7,056 nt of DNA. It comes from Candidatus Bathyarchaeota archaeon. Its GTDB lineage: Archaea; Thermoproteota; Bathyarchaeia; 40CM-2-53-6; RBG-13-38-9. The stretch's first letter is position 1, and each line of letters begins with the position of its first letter. The notes under the pieces were generated by a model. It had not been told where the DNA came from. It saw only the letters and a list, made by a program, of their open reading frames with translations, and did not search any database. Made by a program: the position numbers and the translations under genes. The DNA lies in contig DAOUZW010000055.1 in NCBI GenBank assembly GCA_030671315.1, positions 1-7,056 on the forward strand, read 5' to 3'. Of the stretch, positions 6,112 through 7,056 are shown piece after piece.

Positions 6112-6588
6112 TCAGCCGCCTGAACCCATCGGCGGATATACGACTAATATGGATGCAGGTTCTAGGTAAGAGTCTCCACTCACCCAGACTGCTGTAAGCA
6201 AAACATTATCCCTACCTTCAGAAATTGCATGCACTTCAAGTGTAACTTCCCCCTGCACGAGATTTACCTTACTCTGCTTTAATTCAAGAATTTTTGAAGG
6301 TGAGAGAATTACATCTATCACATCATTCCTAGTCCTATCAACATTACCATTTTCATTTATAACCCATATTCTAATTGGAACAACAGTCGTGGCGACCGCG
6401 TGTATTCCTTTGGAGTAAGGAGAACCTAGAGCCATTTTCAATGTTACACTTTGTTCTTTTGAAGCCTCTATCTGCGGGACGTAGTAATAATAAATGGAAG
6501 TTGAAATTACCATAGTGATAATTACTAAACCAAAAAGAGACTGTGCTAATTCAACTTTTCTCCATCGAGGCAAACTATGAAGCTTCAA
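6112..6588 (-). CDS. single-pass membrane-anchored protein with extracytoplasmic beta-rich domain
   Basis: A 158-residue protein that I do not recognise. A basic N-terminus (HSLPRWRKVE) precedes one membrane helix at about residues 15-37, so the positive-inside rule places the rest outside. That rest, about 45-158, is rich in alternating hydrophobic residues (VTLKMAL, PIRIWVINENG, VNLVQGEVTLEVHAI, VLLTAVWV, SILVVYPP), suggesting an immunoglobulin-like beta sandwich, and it ends in GSGG. No cysteine is present. The start is TTG; the AAGGA about 9 bases upstream supports it, and no in-frame ATG precedes the helix. It lies 28 bases behind the membrane ferredoxin gene and is probably co-transcribed with it. 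FixG/CcoG proteins join a membrane ferredoxin to a C-terminal Ig-like domain, so this could be a separately encoded counterpart; that is inference only. Confidence 0.7.
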   Translation of the reverse strand: MKLHSLPRWRKVELAQSLFGLVIITMVISTSIYYYYVPQIEASKEQSVTLKMALGSPYSKGIHAVATTVVPIRIWVINENGNVDRTRNDVIDVILSPSKILELKQSKVNLVQGEVTLEVHAISEGRDNVLLTAVWVSGDSYLEPASILVVYPPMGSGG

Positions 6589-6616
6589 ATTTATGTTCCT
6601 TCAGATCTAAGTTGCA

Positions 6617-7056
6617 TTAGAATTTGAATAATGATGGCAATATTAGAATTGCTATAACAAACCATGCATACCATGACGCGGCTGCGGCTAAAGATAAAGG
6701 TATGAACCAAGATCTTGCCGGGGTTGCTGTACCTCTGACATAGATGTCTATGCAATCCACAGGGCAGACTTCGATGCATCGATGACATTTGATGCAATCA
6801 ATATTAGGTTTTCCAGAATTCTCTATAGATTGTCTAGTCATGGCATAGGTTTCACATACGTGTATACATTTATTGCATTTGATACATTTTGCTCTGTCCA
6901 GCTTAACGTGAAAGAGAGTAATTCCTTCTATGAAATTTATTATTGCGCCAACCGGGCATATAACCATACAGAACCATCTCTTTTTATTCATAAACGACAG
7001 AATGCCAACAAACACGATAGATACCAATAGAAAAATGATTGCAAGCCAAAAGAACT
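6617..7056 (-). CDS. NapH/FixG-like membrane ferredoxin, N-terminus beyond the window
   Basis: The frame is open to the window end, and the codons upstream of a TTG at 7027 encode more of a membrane helix (SFWLAIIFLL), so the gene is taken as partial; about 145 residues are visible. After that helix come RWFCMVICPVGA (the CxxxCPxG motif of NapH/YccM/FixG-type proteins, near 6970-6950), then two ferredoxin motifs: CIKCNKCIHVC (6886-6854) and CIKCHRCIEVCP (6796-6764), enough for two [4Fe-4S] clusters. A C-terminal hydrophobic helix (about 6720-6630) follows. The first cluster motif lacks the usual Pro after its last Cys. Such proteins move electrons between a quinone pool or redox partner and an enzyme at the membrane. 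It heads the minus-strand pair that converges on the molybdenum hydroxylase operon; a functional link with that enzyme is possible but not shown. Confidence 0.85.
   Translation of the reverse strand, partial: FFWLAIIFLLVSIVFVGILSFMNKKRWFCMVICPVGAIINFIEGITLFHVKLDRAKCIKCNKCIHVCETYAMTRQSIENSGKPNIDCIKCHRCIEVCPVDCIDIYVRGTATPARSWFIPLSLAAAASWYAWFVIAILILPSLFKF

Overview
The window looks like chromosomal DNA of an archaeon. It opens with the C-terminal part of the A subunit of DNA topoisomerase VI, which is typical of archaea, and the toprim wording (DGDPWGMHIAMVI) resembles Thermoproteota/TACK lineages such as Bathyarchaeia or Thaumarchaeota relatives (inference, no search possible). TTG starts, T-tract gene ends and TATA-like promoter elements fit that reading.

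Layout: 1-690 (+) topoisomerase VI A, 5' end missing. 869-1444 (+) a two-helix membrane protein with an NTF2/SnoaL-like domain. 1544-1774 (-) a small split zinc-ribbon protein. 1775-2105 a gene-free stretch with TATA-like elements and inverted repeats. 2106-6050 (+) a three-gene operon for a molybdenum hydroxylase: a Tat-exported 2x[2Fe-2S] small subunit, an 807-residue molybdopterin subunit, and an FAD subunit with an extra four-cysteine [4Fe-4S] loop. 6112-6588 and 6617-7056 (-) a single-pass membrane protein preceded in the same operon by a NapH/FixG-like membrane ferredoxin that runs off the window end.

The operon encodes all parts of a heterotrimeric aldehyde-oxidoreductase-type enzyme. 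A substrate is hydroxylated at Mo in the large subunit, electrons pass through two [2Fe-2S] clusters to FAD, and the FAD subunit carries a further cluster. The Tat leader on the small subunit and none on the other two suggests piggy-back export of the folded trimer to the cell exterior, as in bacterial PaoABC. The gene order here is small-large-FAD.

The most notable signal is an in-frame TGA at codon 113 of the FAD subunit, inside the otherwise intact GGN-x-x-Q...Cys loop, at a place where many relatives have Cys or Leu. The frame continues open for 177 codons with all motifs preserved. It is either a recoded codon (selenocysteine or readthrough), a very recent nonsense mutation, or a sequence error. 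No convincing archaeal SECIS is visible.
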